Assembly (NCBI RefSeq): GCF_027921745.1
Contig: NC_079238.1
Location: 1,798,001-1,862,000, forward strand
Reading direction: 5' to 3'
DNA from: Schizosaccharomyces osmophilus
Taxonomy: Eukaryota; Ascomycota; Schizosaccharomycetes; Schizosaccharomycetales; Schizosaccharomycetaceae
DNA length: 64,000 nt
Part shown: positions 40,233-49,678 of the stretch, piece by piece
Numbering within the stretch: the stretch's first letter is position 1
Layout of the letters: each line of letters starts with the position of its first letter
Position numbers and translations under genes: made by a program
The notes under the pieces: model-generated
Databases searched by the model: none
What the model was told of the DNA's origin: nothing
Seen by the model: only the letters and a program-made list of their open reading frames with translations

Positions 40233-41957
40233 ATGCTGTCGAAACTGCATCAAAGAGCTGGTCGAAGTGCCATTGAATTAAAAGATTTAGAGAATGGTGC
40301 TGTGTCAAACACATTAAATCTGTCGACAGACGATATCCCCGATGATAGAGGTTCGTACGATGAAGTATATCCACCATTATCCTTTCAACAAAAGAAGAAT
40401 ATCGCCTTCTTGATATTATTGTGTATGCACTTGCTGTTGAGACATGGCTTAAACACTTCAAGTAACCATATTTGCTAACCAAAGCGTTAGACCTTATTCA
40501 AGGTGTCCCTATGGGATTGGTAAAAGGCAGCATTCCTTATTTCTTAAAACCGCATTGCACTTATTCAGATATTGCGACGTACTCATTGGCATCTTATCCA
40601 TATAGCTTAAAGGTGCTTTGGAGTCCCATAGTAGACACATACTACTTTTCCAAATTTGGTCGACGCAAGACATGGGTAGCACCTTGCACGTTTTTTCTAG
40701 CTTGCACCTTATTAGTCTTTTCCTACAATATAGATGTATGGATTGAAAGGGGCTCTTCTTACATCAAATCCTTCACGGTTTGGAGTTTCTTTTTGGTTTT
40801 CATTTGTGCGACTCAAGATATTGCAGTAGATGGTTGGTCATTAAATATGCTTGATGCTCATCAATTGAACTATGCTTCAACAGCCCAAACAGTTGGTTTG
40901 AATACAGGTTTTTTTCTTTCGTTTACGGTTTTGTTGGTTTTGACTTCCCCGGAGTTTGCAAATACTGTTTTGCGTATCAGCCCTTTAGATGAAGGATTAA
41001 TCACTTTGAGTGGATATATACGCTTTTGGGCTTTGATTACCCTCTTTTCAGTTGTTTTGGTTTTTGTTTGGGAGGAACAGAAACCTGAGCATGTAGCGAG
41101 CATGAAGGATACCTTTCGTTCAATTCGAGATATTATTTCATTGAGGAGTAAGTTCACAATAACCTTCGTAAAAATTAACATGTTCTAGATATGAAACAGC
41201 TTTTGGCGGTTCACCTTCTCAGTAAAGTTGGATTTGTCGCTAATGAGACTTTGACGCTCTTAAAAGCAACAGAGTTTGGCTTAAGTAAAGCAATGCTGTC
41301 TTTAATTATTCTAATCAATTTTCCCTTGGGATTAATATTGGGTGTATACATTGGGCATGTTAGCAACAGTCGGCCTCTCCACTTTTGGCTATGGGGTTAT
41401 TGGGGCCGAACAGCTTCTATTGTGCTTAACATGGCACTTGTATATACGGTCACTCATTTTTCAAAGAAGTTATCGTTGTTTCTTTCCATTCTTATATGCT
41501 ACACGCTCAACGCTTCTTTTATGACAATCCAATTTGTTTCGATTGGGGTGTTCCACAGCCAAATATCTGATCCTGCTATCGGAGGTACATATATGACGGT
41601 ATGAGAAGTCAGTATAGCAGCAAAAACTAATTCTGATTATAGATTCTCAATACACTAAGCAATTTAGGTGGGACATGGCCTCAATACATTATGCTAAAGT
41701 TAGCAGACTGGGTGACATATTCTTATTGTTCAACCGATCATAGCCTGCAATGCATCACGGATGATGTGAAAAATCAATGTGTGGCTTCAGGAGGTCAATG
41801 TATATATAAAACAGATGGCTACTACTTTACATCCATCCTCGGCATATTTCTTTCTATCCTTCTTTGTATAATCACAATCTTCCCGATTGTGCGTAAGCTT
41901 AATAAAGTACCGGCCTCATCTTGGCATATTCATGGCAAATATTCTTCAAATCAATAG
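40233..41957 (+). CDS. Acetyl-CoA transporter, AT-1/SLC33A1 family
   Basis: Four exons: 40233..40422, 40485..41147, 41189..41598, 41643..41957, giving 525 residues (human AT-1 is 549). Intron 1 has GTATGC and TGCTAACCAAAG; intron 2 GTAAGT; intron 3 GTATGA with a CTAAT/CTGAT branch. Joins restore FLILLSLDLIQGVPMGLVKG, IISLRNMKQLLAVHLLSKVG and GGTYMTILNTLSNLGGTWPQ. Family marks: QGVPMGLVKGSIPYFL, YPYSLKVLWSPIVDTYY with FGRRKTWVAP (MFS loop 2-3), and CATQDIAVDGW. About 11-12 transmembrane helices. It should carry acetyl-CoA into the ER/Golgi lumen for protein or glycan acetylation (family knowledge). A Cys-rich lumenal loop before the last helix is typical. Synteny SPBC21B10.09. Confidence 0.92.
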
Positions 41958-42103
41958 ATTTTAATGCTCTTTCTTTTGATTAAATATATTTATTTATTTT
42001 GTTTCGTTCGATTTTCAAAAATAGGTAATTGCTGTTTGCTAGTCGTAAGTTCATTTATTAGACGTAACCAATTCTCATTTATAAGGGTAATTGTTATGGG
42101 AAT

Positions 42104-42399
42104 TTAATAGACAGAAGCACCACCTGATTCAATAATACTCATTTCCAAGTCGCTAAGTGGCATACGGTGAAATCGAGGTGAAAGTTCGTTTCTATCGTTT
42201 GCAATGAAAACGTCTTGGCTTCCAAAGGAGTCATTGGAAGGTGCTCCAGCTTTGGAAAAGAAGCTAGATGGCAAAGCAAATGGAACGGCAGGATGGGGAC
42301 GTCGTTCAGCAGATGATTCTACTTGGTTAGTAAACCTTCATGCCGTACAAACATACTGGTCAAATGTTTGACAAACTGAATAAGCGCTTTTCTAGCCAT
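42104..42399 (-). CDS. kgd4: 2-oxoglutarate dehydrogenase subunit 4 (Kgd4/Ymr31, MRPS36-like)
   Basis: Two exons: complement(42104..42318, 42357..42399), 85 residues. The 38-bp intron has GTATGT and a CTAAC branch eight bases before the TAG acceptor. Exon 1 reads MARKALIQFVKHLT and the split codon gives Lys. Exon 2 has SSAERRPHPAVPFALPSSFF and the C-terminus ELSPRFHRMPLSDLEMSIIE-SGGASVY. This end matches the invariant tail of Kgd4 (ELPARFRYKPINEHELESIN-SGG in baker's yeast), and the HPHPA-type N-part also agrees. Kgd4 recruits the E3 component to the 2-oxoglutarate dehydrogenase complex in the mitochondrial matrix. Both exons are too short to be noticed as open frames. It converges on the AT-1 transporter gene. 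Confidence 0.88.
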
Positions 42400-43187
42400 T
42401 TTGGTTTCAAAGTATCTTTAAAAACGAATTCTCAATTCTCAAGCAGAACTTATCCGCTCCTTCCGTTAATTATGGCTTTAGTTCCGTCCTGGCATATCTC
42501 TAAACTGCATACCAATCAATAGTATTTCATAATACGCACCCAAGTTCACTATTCTATATACGGTTTTCTACTGATGTTTTTAAATTATTTTACGCAATTT
42601 TGTTTTGATGCATTAATTGAATTTACGTATCTACGATACTGTTATTCTTTTTTTCACGGTCGAAGGGTTGGAAGTAATGGTGTTGTTATGGAATTATCAA
42701 CTTGAAAAATAATCAGAAAGGGTCTGTTTTGTAGGTGTTTTTTAAATACAAGACTTAATGCTTGTAATAAATAAAGAATAAAAGCTGAAAGCGAAATCCC
42801 TGCGAGGATTACCAAAAACGAATCGGTTGTATGTATGCATTGCTTAAAGAAATTTCATTATTTGAAACACCAATTTAGTAAAAACCGGTTTAAAGTATAT
42901 AAACATTTTTATGGAACTTTGTTTTCTTACCTACCTATAGTTGAATGCTAATGGCAAGCTCGTTGCGAAAACCTGCAACAAACTGGTTTGAAATACGAGA
43001 ACGGCTCATCACATATCTGTGTTAAATATTTTTTCTATGGTTTACCTAGATACCTATAATAATGCTAATTGCTATTTGTGAACTATAAATGACAGTTTGA
43101 AACTTCAAGGATTCATCAATATTATGCGATTATAAGCTTATCATTTTTTCTATTGTAATAACTACCAATCATTTCCTATCATGCTTT
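42400..43187. other. Intergenic DNA between kgd4 and rps4 promoters
   Basis: 0.8 kb AT-rich divergent promoter DNA. No gene recognised. Confidence 0.5.
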
Positions 43188-43220
43188 AGGGTAGGGTTTG
43201 TTTGTTGTGAGCAGTCACTG
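43188..43220. promoter_or_regulatory. HomolE and HomolD-like boxes of rps4
   Basis: AGGGTAGGGT at 43188-43197 is an exact reverse HomolE (ACCCTACCCT). CAGTCACT at 43212-43219 matches HomolD (CAGTCACA) at seven of eight bases. This pair, about 70-100 bp before the ATG, is the standard TATA-less promoter of fission-yeast ribosomal protein genes. Confidence 0.8.
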
Positions 43221-43289
43221 TTTGGCGAATATTCACAAGAGACTAGGCGTTGCCCCCTTTGAATCTTCCTTGAACCAACTGAAACAAAA

Positions 43290-44078
43290 ATGGTAAGAGG
43301 CCCCAAAAAGCACCTGAAGCGTGTGGCCGCACCTCACCACTGGCTTTTAGACAAGCTCTCTGGTACTTACGCTCCCAAGCCTTCTGCTGGTCCTCATAAG
43401 GCTCGTGAGTGCCTTCCTTTAATCGTCTTCTTGCGCAACCGTCTCAAGTATGCCTTAAACGGTCGTGAGGTTAGAGCTATTCTCATGCAACGTTTGATCA
43501 AGGTCGACGGAAAGGTTCGTACTGACAACACTTTCCCTACTGGTTTCATGGATGTTATTAGCATTGAGAAGACTGGTGAACACTTCCGTCTTGTCTATGA
43601 TATTAAGGGACGTTTCACTGTTCACCGCATCACTGCTGAAGAAGCCAAGTACAAGCTTTGCAAGGTTAAGCGTGTCCAATTGGGTGCCAAGGGTATTCCT
43701 TTCATCGTCACTCATGACGGCCGTACCATTCGCTACCCTGATCCTTTGATCAAGGTCAACGATACCGTCAAGCTTAACTTGGAAACCAACAAGATTGAAG
43801 GATTCATCAAGTTTGATACTTCTGCCCAAGTCATGGTCACCGGTGGCCGTAACATGGGTCGTGTTGGTACCATCATTCACCGTGAACACCACCTTGGTTC
43901 CTTTGAAATCATCCACGTTAAGGATGCTTTGGACCGTGAGTTCGCTACTCGTCTCTCTAACGTCTTCGTTATTGGTGAGACCAACAAGAGCTGGATCTCT
44001 TTGCCTAAGGGCAAGGGTGTCAAGCTCAGCATTACTGAAGAGCGTGACCGCAGACGTGCTCTTAAGGGACTTGCCTAA
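43290..44078 (+). CDS. rps4: 40S ribosomal protein S4 (eS4)
   Basis: A 262-residue eS4, the same length as S. pombe Rps4 paralogues, and nearly identical as far as I recall. Start [21 protein letters not shown]4 RNA-binding part [19 protein letters not shown]; central [23 protein letters not shown] block [20 protein letters not shown]; end [15 protein letters not shown]. It binds 18S rRNA early in small-subunit assembly. No intron. Codon use is strongly biased, as for fba1, and also leaves a long open frame on the opposite strand. Position equals SPBC21B10.10 (rps402). Confidence 0.98.
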   Translation: MVRGPKKHLKRVAAPHHWLLDKLSGTYAPKPSAGPHKARECLPLIVFLRNRLKYALNGREVRAILMQRLIKVDGKVRTDNTFPTGFMDVISIEKTGEHFRLVYDIKGRFTVHRITAEEAKYKLCKVKRVQLGAKGIPFIVTHDGRTIRYPDPLIKVNDTVKLNLETNKIEGFIKFDTSAQVMVTGGRNMGRVGTIIHREHHLGSFEIIHVKDALDREFATRLSNVFVIGETNKSWISLPKGKGVKLSITEERDRRRALKGLA

Positions 44079-44426
44079 AATTTTATATGTAGTATTGGTA
44101 ATAAAATTGACTTTACATAAAGCAGCTTTTATTAGCAATTTGTACGGAAAAACTCTCTATTTGCTTTTGTAGTGTATTTTTGCTGTATGGAAGAATACAT
44201 AATAGTAAATGTGCTCTGTTGATGATCAGGGTGTTTATTTATTAAAGTAGAATGTACTGCGGATTAAACTCTGCTTTAACCAACTTCAACTACTAAAAAA
44301 TAACCAAGCTAAGCTCAAGTATACATTACTGTTTTCTTCAAGCAGATACAAGTTATTATTTCATTTAATAAACTGTAGCAGAGACCTGGTTCATTTATGC
44401 CCAAAAGTTGATGTATACAATAGGAA
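44079..44426. other. rps4 3' flank / dpm2 upstream
   Basis: AT-rich DNA of 0.35 kb. An upstream first exon of dpm2 could lie here, but no good donor is seen. Confidence 0.45.
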
Positions 44427-44690
44427 ATGTTAATCTATTTGTTAACAGCTGCTTTTATTTATTACACTATATGGATTTTAATCATGGTAAATTAAAATGT
44501 TTATTTCTTTTAACTAATCATTGTAAATTAGCCTTTTGTTGACGGGATGAACCCAACTCACAAATTCTTCTTAGATCGTGAATGGGCAATTGTCGTACCA
44601 GTATCTTTGATGCTTTTTGGAATTTGCTTAGTTGGAACATTTATTTCATTAGTGATGATCAAATCTGAAAAAAACACTCGAAAGACGTAA
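44427..44690 (+). CDS. dpm2: Dolichol-phosphate mannosyltransferase subunit Dpm2
   Basis: Two exons: 44427..44486 and 44532..44690, 72 residues. The intron (GTAAAT donor, ACTAATCA branch, TTAG acceptor) joins MLIYLLTAAFIYYTIWILIM to PFVDGMNPTHKFFLDREWAI. Compare human DPM2, which has FTYYTAWVILLPFID, HKYFLPRAYAVAIP and FVGLFISYVMLKTKR; here the matching parts are FIYYTIWILIMPFVD, HKFFLDREWAIVVP and LVGTFISLVMIKSEK. Two transmembrane spans. Dpm2 stabilises the ER enzyme that makes dolichol-phosphate-mannose for N-glycans, O-mannose and GPI anchors. I recall SPBC21B10.11 as dpm2, exactly between rps402 and rec6. Too short per exon to be seen as an open frame. Confidence 0.9.
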
Positions 44691-44694
44691 TGCT

Positions 44695-44710
44695 ACGCGT
44701 CGCGTCTCAC
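44695..44710 (+). promoter_or_regulatory. MCB element upstream of rec6
   Basis: ACGCGTCGCGTCTCAC, containing the MluI cell-cycle box ACGCGT and an overlapping CGCGTC, lies five bases after the dpm2 stop and 70 bp before the rec6 ATG. The same 16 bases recur before yox1 (46686-46701). MBF (Res1/Res2-Cdc10) binds MCBs; the Res2 form drives early meiotic genes in S. pombe. Confidence 0.7.
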
Positions 44711-44780
44711 CTTAGAATTCCCCATTACCCTAAAAAGCTGAATTTGTACATTACCATTCTGATTGCATATTTATTATTCA

Positions 44781-45870
44781 ATGCATAGAATATATAGTTC
44801 CGATAAAGACTTTTTACTGGAATATAACTTTCAAGAAATCTGGAACTCTTTGGAGGAAGATATTGAGAGCCTCACTTCTTCTCCTTTTGAAGTACAAACT
44901 AACTTTTAATGTACTTTTGTTGACTAATCACTTGAAGTTTTTGGTTAGATTTCGCCATAATGGGAAGCCCATTGATCCGTTGATGTGTTATTCTTTGGGA
45001 AATGAAATAGCTGGTTTTTCTGTACGTTATATTTTTTGAAATCTTACTTACAAGTAGGTTTGGAAGAAGTTGGAATTCTCTGTGTTGTTAAATTCTGAGG
45101 TGAACGGGCATATTGTGAGATGTATGTATGTAAGCTTATACTCAGAATGCTTACTTGTTAGTCACTATTAATCCCCCAAAATTCTCTTTTAAGCCAGGTT
45201 CCGTTCGGGAGTTACTTATACTGGTAATGAACTGTGACCTTCGGCAAAGCCATGTTTCTGAGGTTGATTGCAATCTTAAGGTTGTAGCACATTTAATATA
45301 CCAGGCTTTACTACGGTACATTGTGAATGTCCTAAGTCACAAATGTCCTTTATCATTTCAACCAAATCTATATAAGGTATGCTGAGAGATCTTTTTGGTC
45401 AAGATACCTGTTAACGGTGATTATTGCTTTAGAAATTTTCAAACACCATGTACTACGCTGATAAATACTCCAATTCAATAAACAGAATCCTTAGCAGGGC
45501 TGGTACAAAAGAAAACTTGAATGAAAAGATAGTACATGACCTGATATGCCAAAAGACAAGGAATTGTTTACGAAAAAACATAAGGAAAAATGAATTATAC
45601 AGTGGGCTTTATGAATATGAAACAATGGTTAATGAAGTTATAAGGCAAAGCGAGGAGCATGAGATGGAAGAACCTAATATAGATGAAAGCTCAGCATTAA
45701 ACTCATCACCTCCATATACTATCTCATATCCTTCTTTGCCAACAGAAACCGCTTTTACTAGTAATGAGTCGAGCACAACTTTACAGGAAACTATATCTTC
45801 AGATACAATCCTATCGTCAGATAATTTTCTAAACGAAGTACTATCTTCTCATTCTAAAAGTGATATATAA
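44781..45870 (+). CDS. rec6: Meiotic recombination protein Rec6 (TopoVIB-like partner of Spo11/Rec12)
   Basis: Five exons by eye: 44781..44891, 44938..45021, 45058..45121, 45162..45376, 45433..45870, giving 303 residues. Introns of 36-56 bp, with GTACAA, GTACGT, GTATGT and GTATGC donors; intron 1 has a GACTAAT branch. Joins read SPFE-FLVRFRHNGKPID, AGFS-VWKKLEFSVLL, HIVR-FTINPPKFSFK and NLYK-KFSNTMYYADK. The last 80 residues are acidic, Ser/Thr-rich and probably disordered. Rec6 acts with Rec12 and Rec14 to make meiotic double-strand breaks and is a diverged TOPOVIBL protein. Identity rests chiefly on the slot between dpm2/rps4 and yox1 (SPBC21B10.12) and on the meiosis-type MCB. My memory is that S. 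pombe Rec6 is shorter (about 190), so the tail or the final exon may differ. Confidence 0.65.
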
Positions 45871-45993
45871 ATTTTAGCTACTTAATTTTCCTCACGAGTA
45901 TATTAGCAAACGCGAAAATAGGTTATTACTAAGTCTTTTGTGACTTTTATTATAAACATTTAATATTTATCCATTAACGTTCAAATTAGAGCT

Positions 45994-46605
45994 TCATTGA
46001 TGCTGAGCATGATTATTTCTTTGTTGTAATTCAATTAAACTTTTGGCGCATTCTTCCAATTCCCTATGGGACGAATTATTATCTTCTTTCGGTGAAGGAG
46101 GTTGATTAACTTTGCTAGAGAGAAGTTTTCCGATGTTTTCTGACGTGTCGGTTTTTCTAGTTTGTTTTGCTGATTTGTTTTCCAAGTTGAGGTTATTATC
46201 GACAGTTTTCTTTAGAAAGAATAGTTCAGCTTCACCATTTTGACTTTCACAAAGAGTTATCATAGATTGTCTCCTTGGAGTTACACCTTCTAGCTCAATT
46301 TCTGAACGTGCACGGTGTAAGCTATTGTTTTTACGCAGTGATTGACGTTTGTTTTGAAACCAAATTTGCAATTCTCGTGGGGACATGCTAGAGTTTAGTT
46401 TTTTGCTGAGTTCTTGTCTTTCCAAAAGGTTTGGCTTAGGCGTTTTCAAAAAATATTGCTCCAAAATAGATGTCTCAGCGTCCGTAGTACGCCGTCTTCT
46501 TCGTTTGGCCCGTAGGTCTTCATCTTCCTGATCTCTAGCAAGATGATTATTTAGTTCAGAAGACTCACTTTTTTGTTTAGGAGTAGAGAATGTATCTTGA
46601 GACAT
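45994..46605 (-). CDS. yox1: Homeodomain repressor Yox1 (MBF regulator)
   Basis: A 203-residue protein (S. pombe Yox1 is 201). The homeodomain covers about residues 36-95: basic RAKRRRRRTTDAETSILEQY, then FLKTPKPNLLERQELSKKL and recognition helix PRELQIWFQNKRQSLRK with the invariant W82, F83, N85 and R87. A conserved segment MITLCESQNGEAELFF follows and the C-terminus is RELEECAKSLIELQQR. In S. pombe Yox1 binds MBF at the end of S phase and represses G1/S genes, and the checkpoint kinase Cds1 relieves this. Its own MCB lies 81 bp upstream, fitting the known feedback loop. Intron-less. Last conventional gene before the centromere-like region. Confidence 0.95.
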   Translation of the reverse strand: MSQDTFSTPKQKSESSELNNHLARDQEDEDLRAKRRRRRTTDAETSILEQYFLKTPKPNLLERQELSKKLNSSMSPRELQIWFQNKRQSLRKNNSLHRARSEIELEGVTPRRQSMITLCESQNGEAELFFLKKTVDNNLNLENKSAKQTRKTDTSENIGKLLSSKVNQPPSPKEDNNSSHRELEECAKSLIELQQRNNHAQHQ

Positions 46606-46685
46606 TACTTTCTATAAGTATCCATTTGTAATTATATGGTTAAGGATAGGCTGTAGCCTTTTAGTTATACTACACGAAGCGCGCG

Positions 46686-46701
46686 ACGCGTCGCGTCTCA
46701 C
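46686..46701. promoter_or_regulatory. MCB element upstream of yox1
   Basis: The same 16 bases, ACGCGTCGCGTCTCAC, as upstream of rec6, read on the plus strand, with an extra GCGCG to the left (GCGCGACGCGTCGCG). It is 81 bp before the yox1 ATG (minus strand). Yox1 is itself an MBF target in S. pombe. Confidence 0.8.
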
Positions 46702-47452
46702 TTACAAAGATCGGTGTTTGTATAAATATGTAGACCAAAATTGGGTATATATGAAACAATTAAAGTAGAGACTTCTACATTTAATTTCTAAGTTTATGGA
46801 TCTTGGCCATTGCTCTTTATTAAACCAGTAGCGAATTGATATTTAATTGCTTGAAATATTACTAGCAAGCAGGAAAATAGTTCATAAGTTTGGTAAAAAC
46901 GTATTAAATAAAGTGTTATTAGGAGTCATAATCTGGTCTTTAACTTGAGAATTGTTGAAAGAGGTTTATAATTTGGAATAAATATCGGTTTATACTTGAT
47001 TTTGGTGTAAACAGAAAATATATCGTTATAGAGGATAAAATGTATTTGTTTGTTCTTTATGTTGGTTGTAGAGATCTTCGCTGTATTGTGTGAAATAAAT
47101 TAAGCTAAATTGAAAGACAAAATTGAGCAGAGCTTAACAGCAATTGGGATTTCAAGATAATTTACTAAAAAATGGTGTAATCATAGTGATATTAATTACT
47201 TTTAAAAAGTTTACTACCGGCAATGCAGTACTAGTTCAATAAACCGTCTTAGCATCAACAGTAAACGAAGCTATGAATGAACAACGCCATTAGAAAGTTA
47301 CATGAACAGGTTTTCAAAAAATAAAATAAAATAAATAAACAAAAAAGTTCCTAGTATTTGTTGTACGTTCATTCTGTTAACAAAATACTACAATTGCATT
47401 ACTGTGTTTTTATTACATCTTGGGCCACGATGGCCGTGTGGTAAAAACGAAT
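46702..47452. other. AT-rich spacer between yox1 and the first tRNA gene
   Basis: No gene. A chimeric pair of tRNA 5' fragments lies at 47420-47442 (see findings). This stretch is the transition from arm to pericentromere. Confidence 0.5.
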
Positions 47453-47525
47453 TGACCCCGCCAGGAGTCGAACCTGGAATCTCCTGATCCGTAGTCAGGC
47501 GCCTTGACCATTGGGCCACGAGGCC
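47453..47525 (-). tRNA. tRNA-Arg(ACG)
   Basis: 73 bases with full cloverleaf: acceptor GGCCTCG / CGGGGTC plus A73, anticodon loop CTACGGA (anticodon ACG), T-arm GGTTCGACTCC. No intron. First tRNA gene after yox1. Confidence 0.95.
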
Positions 47526-48160
47526 TCTTGATAGATTACTTGTCTACCTAAATATTTTTCATGCTTTTGTTGAATGTTTGTAACGTTTACTACATACTAC
47601 ATACTACATACTACATAGTATGATTGTCATGTCCCATGTCCAACCAAGCATCCGCTCGTTTCCCTGACAAGCTAGTTATTAATATATATATATTCATATC
47701 TCCTACTTTTCTCTGCTATCAATTCCTTCCCCCATATTGAGCTATTGTTGTTACAAGCGATTAATTATATATATATATATATATTTGCTGAGAATTTGGT
47801 TTTTTTTTTTTCATTTGGCTAATTTAGCTCGCTTTAGCATTACTGATTGTTTTCGTTCGACGAATGTGTAGTTTGCAGTTACTACTATGAATTTATCGTT
47901 TATTTTTTATGCTAAAATTTATAAAATCATATGCAGAGTGTTTTATTTTAATCTCTTTCTTTCGCTTTGCTTTGCATTGCTGACAGACATCCATACTTGC
48001 ATGCATGTATATTAGATATAGATATAAATATAGAATATGTATATAAATATAGAATATGTATATGTATATGTATATGTTTATGTATGTGTATGTGCAGAAA
48101 AGTAACACAGTTATTAAAGAACAGATTAGATTACACTAACATAAAGTGCTTGTAACAAAT
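47526..48160. other. AT-rich spacer with simple repeats
   Basis: Contains TACTACA-type tandem repeats near 47588-47618, (TA)n near 47769-47784 and TATGTATA-type repeats near 48040-48090. No gene. Confidence 0.6.
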
Positions 48161-48234
48161 GGTCGCATGATGTAGTTGGTTATCATGTCGATCTAATAAG
48201 TCGAATGTCGCCAGTTCGAGCCTGGCTGTGACCA
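48161..48234 (+). tRNA. tRNA-Ile(AAT)
   Basis: 74 bases: acceptor GGTCGCA / TGTGACC plus A73, anticodon stem TCGAT / GTCGA around CTAATAA (anticodon AAT), T-arm CCAGTTCGAGCCTGG. A T-rich terminator follows at once. Confidence 0.95.
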
Positions 48235-48540
48235 TTAATTTTTTCGTTTCTTTTTATTTTTTTATTTATTTTTTTTTATTTTTTTTTTTTAAAATCCATT
48301 TCATTTGGTCTTTGATTGAATTATTTGTTGATCTTTTGTAGATCTTTTGTTGAAGCAATGTCTTTTTATTGCATAGTGCCAACATAGTGTAAAACACCCT
48401 GTATGATCAACCCAGTGAGCGCAATATATAAAATTTATAACAAACCAAAATTGTAACACTGGAACAAGAGCAAAAAAAAGCAAAATAGTGAAACAATGAA
48501 ATAACGACAAAACGGAAAAAAAAGAAAAATAAGAAAAACT

Positions 48541-48614
48541 TGGACAAGCCAGAACTCGAATCTGGGACCTCTTCCATGCTAAGGAAGCGTGATAACCATC
48601 TACACCACATGCCC
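48541..48614 (-). tRNA. tRNA-Ala(AGC), copy 1
   Basis: 74 bases, acceptor GGGCATG / CTTGTCC plus A73, anticodon loop TTAGCAT in stem CTTCC / GGAAG. Identical in sequence to copy 2 at 51640-51713. Confidence 0.95.
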
Positions 48615-49167
48615 TTGGTTGATAACATTAGGATAAATAAAATATATTAAAGCAAGTAAAATAAAGAATGAAGTTTTATCACTTGTTCCTTTGCAAAGTA
48701 CTCATACGTATATTCAATTCATTCATCTTTCTATATCATATTATATGTATTGGTTCTCACACGATACGCAGAAGCAGAAACAAAAAAGTATTGCATTATT
48801 GTTATTGCCATCGTTATTAGCTGTTTAGTTATTTATTTTGAAATTGAAATTGAAATTGACATTGACATTGAAATTGAACTGAATTTTGATTGTTGATTGT
48901 TAAATGTTGAATACTGAATATTGAATATTGAATATTGAGAACGGCCTAGCAAAGAAATAATATTAATAGAAAAGCAACGAAATTAATACATTGTATTCGT
49001 ACATAGGTAATGAACAAACACTGATTGAGACAATCAGAGAAATACATAACCACAGAAACTGCTTCAGTATGAGTGTCTGTCTCCTTTGCCTTTGCAGGAA
49101 ACCTTGGGAGCGAAATGCCCTTACTATCTAAGTTGTAAACGTAAAGAACAGGAAGTCCTTCAACGAA
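48615..49167. other. AT-rich spacer with GAAATT/GACATT simple repeats
   Basis: GAAATT/GACATT repeats at about 48838-48880 and TGAATATTGAATATTGA at about 48905-48940. No gene. Confidence 0.55.
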
Positions 49168-49250
49168 GGCCGTGTGGTTTAGATGGTTATAATTTCTGCT
49201 TAACATTCAATGTTCGCAGACGGTCCCAAGTTCGAGTCTTGGCACGGTCA
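49168..49250 (+). tRNA. tRNA-Val(AAC) with short intron
   Basis: 83 bases: acceptor GGCCGTG / CACGGTC plus A73, anticodon stem TCTGC / GCAGA, anticodon AAC. A 9-base insert (about TTCAATGTT) after position 37 is a standard tRNA intron. Confidence 0.9.
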
Positions 49251-49607
49251 TAGCCTTCACTTTTTTCAACTTTTCTTTTTTTTTAGAACCATCCAATGGA
49301 TGATGAATGTTTATTTTTTTTTCTACATCTATGCTATTATCCTATTCATTGTTGATGGTTTCATTTAGTTTGCTTAGTGTCAGTTTACTAGCAATTTTTT
49401 GTCTCATTTCACCTGATAGCATGCATCATCATCATCTACTTGCACTTAATGAATATGACTCTGAGTGAACAGTCAAATATGAAGAAAACCATGTACAAAG
49501 CAGTATTAGAAACGCAAAATCGAATGGCGTTCTCAACTGCAAGGAAGAACCCGAGTATGAGGAAAAAACGAAATACCAAAAAATAATAAACGCAAAAAGT
49601 TTAGTCA
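49251..49607. other. Spacer between tRNA-Val and tRNA-Asp
   Basis: AT-rich; a T tract just after tRNA-Val is its Pol III terminator. No gene. Confidence 0.5.
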
Positions 49608-49678
49608 CTCTCCCTCCGGGATTCGAACCCGGGCTGCCAGCGTGACAGGCTGGTGTACTACCCCTATACTAAGGAAGA
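49608..49678 (-). tRNA. tRNA-Asp(GTC)
   Basis: 71 bases: acceptor TCTTCCT / AGGGAGA, G73, anticodon stem CCAGC / GCTGG around CTGTCAC, T-arm CCGGGTTCGAATCCCGG. This tRNA is the Dnmt2/Pmt1 substrate type. Confidence 0.95.

Noticed and set aside
43455-44138. 227-codon minus-strand frame opposite rps4
   Set aside because: Again a shadow of strong codon bias in a ribosomal protein gene.
45994-46605. Could the homeodomain gene be mating-type Pi (mat1-Pi)?
   Set aside because: The domain and flanks match Yox1 (LKTPKPNLLERQELSKKL, RELEECAKSLIELQQ) and lack the Pi features; no mating-type cassette boxes are nearby.
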